DNA from: Vibrio agarilyticus
GTDB lineage: Bacteria > Pseudomonadota > Gammaproteobacteria > Enterobacterales > Vibrionaceae
NCBI RefSeq assembly: GCF_012641465.1
Contig: NZ_JABAIK010000003.1
Location: 1 to 64,000 of the forward strand
Direction of reading: 5' to 3'
Length of the DNA: 64,000 nt
In this document: piece by piece, positions 63,139 through 64,000 of the stretch
Layout: the number at the start of each line of letters is the position of its first letter
Numbering within the stretch: the first letter of the stretch is position 1
The notes under the pieces: generated by a model
Told to the model about the DNA's origin: nothing
The model's database searches: none
The model's input: the letters and a program-made list of their open reading frames with translations, nothing else
Program-made: the position numbers and the translations under genes

Positions 63139-64000
63139 ATGGATAATTATTTTAAAGCATTTGAGCATCGGCTTCCGCCAGAGCCAGTTCCACATAGCAT
63201 TTCAAGAGAGTTGCTATATCAATATTTAGCAACATGTAATTTAACTTTAGGGATCTGGTATTTAGGCTGGCGCTGGATGTTTGCGTTAAACTACGACGCG
63301 CTTTGGTTTTCGTTGCCATTGGCTTTTGCAGAATCCTGCGCGTTCATCGGTTCAATGTTATTTACCTATAATCTCTGGCGCACTGACGATGAGCCAATTC
63401 GAACGCCACCCTACCGAATGGCCGAGTGTACCAACGATGAGATGGATGATCGTCCTCTGAGCGTTGATGTCTTTTTCCCTAGCTATGATGAAGAACCAGA
63501 GCTGGTCAAATTGAGCATTTTAGATGCGCAAAAAATCACCTACCCTCATGATGTTGAGATAAATATCTTCATCCTGGATGATGGTCGCCGACCTGAAATG
63601 GAAGCGATGGCCAGCGCAATGAATGTTGGTTACATCACTCGAGAAAGCAATATCGGTTTTAAGGCAGGCAATTTGCGTAACGCCATTGAGCGAACCAGCG
63701 GTGACTTTGTCGTGATTTGTGATGCCGACACGAGGCCATTTCCTACGATTTTAGAAAATACCTTGGGCTATTTTCGAGATCCGACAGTGGCGTGGGTGCA
63801 AACGCCACAATGGTTTTTTGATGTTCCCGAAGGGGAGCGCTTGCCTGAGTTTTTGTCGCGGAAGTTAGGACGTTGGTCGCGATTTATTGGCCGTGGTATA
63901 GAAGCGGTATATGGCCCCGTTACTCTTGGTGATGATCCTTTTGTGAACGACCCGCAAATGTTTTACGACATTATTCAGCGCCGCCGCAATGGTGCAAATG
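63139..64000 (+). CDS. BcsA-like family 2 glycosyltransferase, N-terminal part (cut by window edge)
   Basis: The frame from the ATG at 63139 stays open to the end (287 residues visible); an in-frame stop just before the ATG fixes the start. Two membrane segments lie near residues 38-55 and 60-82. The GT-A domain follows: VDVFFPSYDEEPELVKLSI, ILDDGRRPEM (first acidic motif), SNIGFKAGNLRNAIE, VVICDADTRPFP (DxD) and VQTPQWFFDVP. These match cellulose-synthase-type catalytic subunits, which polymerise and export beta-glucans. PilZ and the rest of the catalytic motifs (TED, QxxRW) would lie beyond the window. It follows the partner-switching operon. Confidence 0.85.
   Translation, partial: MDNYFKAFEHRLPPEPVPHSISRELLYQYLATCNLTLGIWYLGWRWMFALNYDALWFSLPLAFAESCAFIGSMLFTYNLWRTDDEPIRTPPYRMAECTNDEMDDRPLSVDVFFPSYDEEPELVKLSILDAQKITYPHDVEINIFILDDGRRPEMEAMASAMNVGYITRESNIGFKAGNLRNAIERTSGDFVVICDADTRPFPTILENTLGYFRDPTVAWVQTPQWFFDVPEGERLPEFLSRKLGRWSRFIGRGIEAVYGPVTLGDDPFVNDPQMFYDIIQRRRNGAN

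Noticed and set aside
63001-63195. Minus-strand ORF before the glycosyltransferase
   Set aside because: Overlaps a degenerate repeat and the true start of the glycosyltransferase; no independent support.

Overview
The window looks like a chromosomal segment of a marine gammaproteobacterium, most likely Vibrionaceae. The evidence is the gene families (BrnQ, FeoAB, a YddB/PqqL/YddA-type operon, MltC-like and LPP20 lipoproteins, DsbA, YegD) and many copies of ERIC-like intergenic palindromes bounded by TATACCC...GGGTATA ends. I saw no rRNA or tRNA genes, no CRISPR array and no prophage. The only insertion-sequence trace is a broken IS3-family OrfA at the left edge.

Layout. 1-3.4 kb: IS remnant, branched-chain amino-acid carrier brnQ, a nucleotidyltransferase-fold protein and a small lipoprotein. 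3.8-6 kb: a secreted LruC/DUF4114 protein with a partner lipoprotein. 6-11.5 kb: a strikingly AT-rich block with three envelope lipoproteins (LPP20-like, CsgG-like, LPP20), an MltC-like lytic transglycosylase carrying a 12-copy 9-bp tandem repeat, and a membrane-anchored protein of unknown role. 11.5-14.7 kb: a GH1 6-phospho-beta-glucosidase and an NhaC-type antiporter. 15-22.3 kb: a Fur-box-preceded operon of TonB receptor, M16 protease and SbmA/YddA-type ABC transporter, the gene set known for import of iron proteins. 22.5-25 kb: feoAB with FNR and Fur sites and no feoC. 25-28.9 kb: flavin reductase, phosphoribosyltransferase, AraC regulator and cytochrome b561. 29-33.9 kb: pstSCAB. 34.3-37 kb: yegD chaperone, an orphan ORF and dsbA.

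37.1-46 kb holds two sensory units facing each other: a LivJ-like binding protein with a hybrid histidine kinase (+ strand), and a hybrid kinase, small PstS-like protein and porin-like protein (- strand).

46.1-64 kb reads as one large cell-surface locus. It contains a DUF3131 protein, a type I secretion ABC/HlyD pair with two small companion proteins, a 1619-residue protein made almost wholly of RTX calcium-binding repeats, an outer-membrane barrel with an internal duplication, a partner-switching module (REC-PP2C phosphatase, STAS antagonist, RsbW-like kinase) interleaved with a sugar-nucleotide pyrophosphorylase, and a BcsA-like glycosyltransferase running off the right edge. My inference is that this locus makes and secretes an exopolysaccharide plus a matrix RTX protein, with output set by partner switching. 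It is the best candidate here for an undescribed system; the AT-rich lipoprotein/transglycosylase cassette is second.
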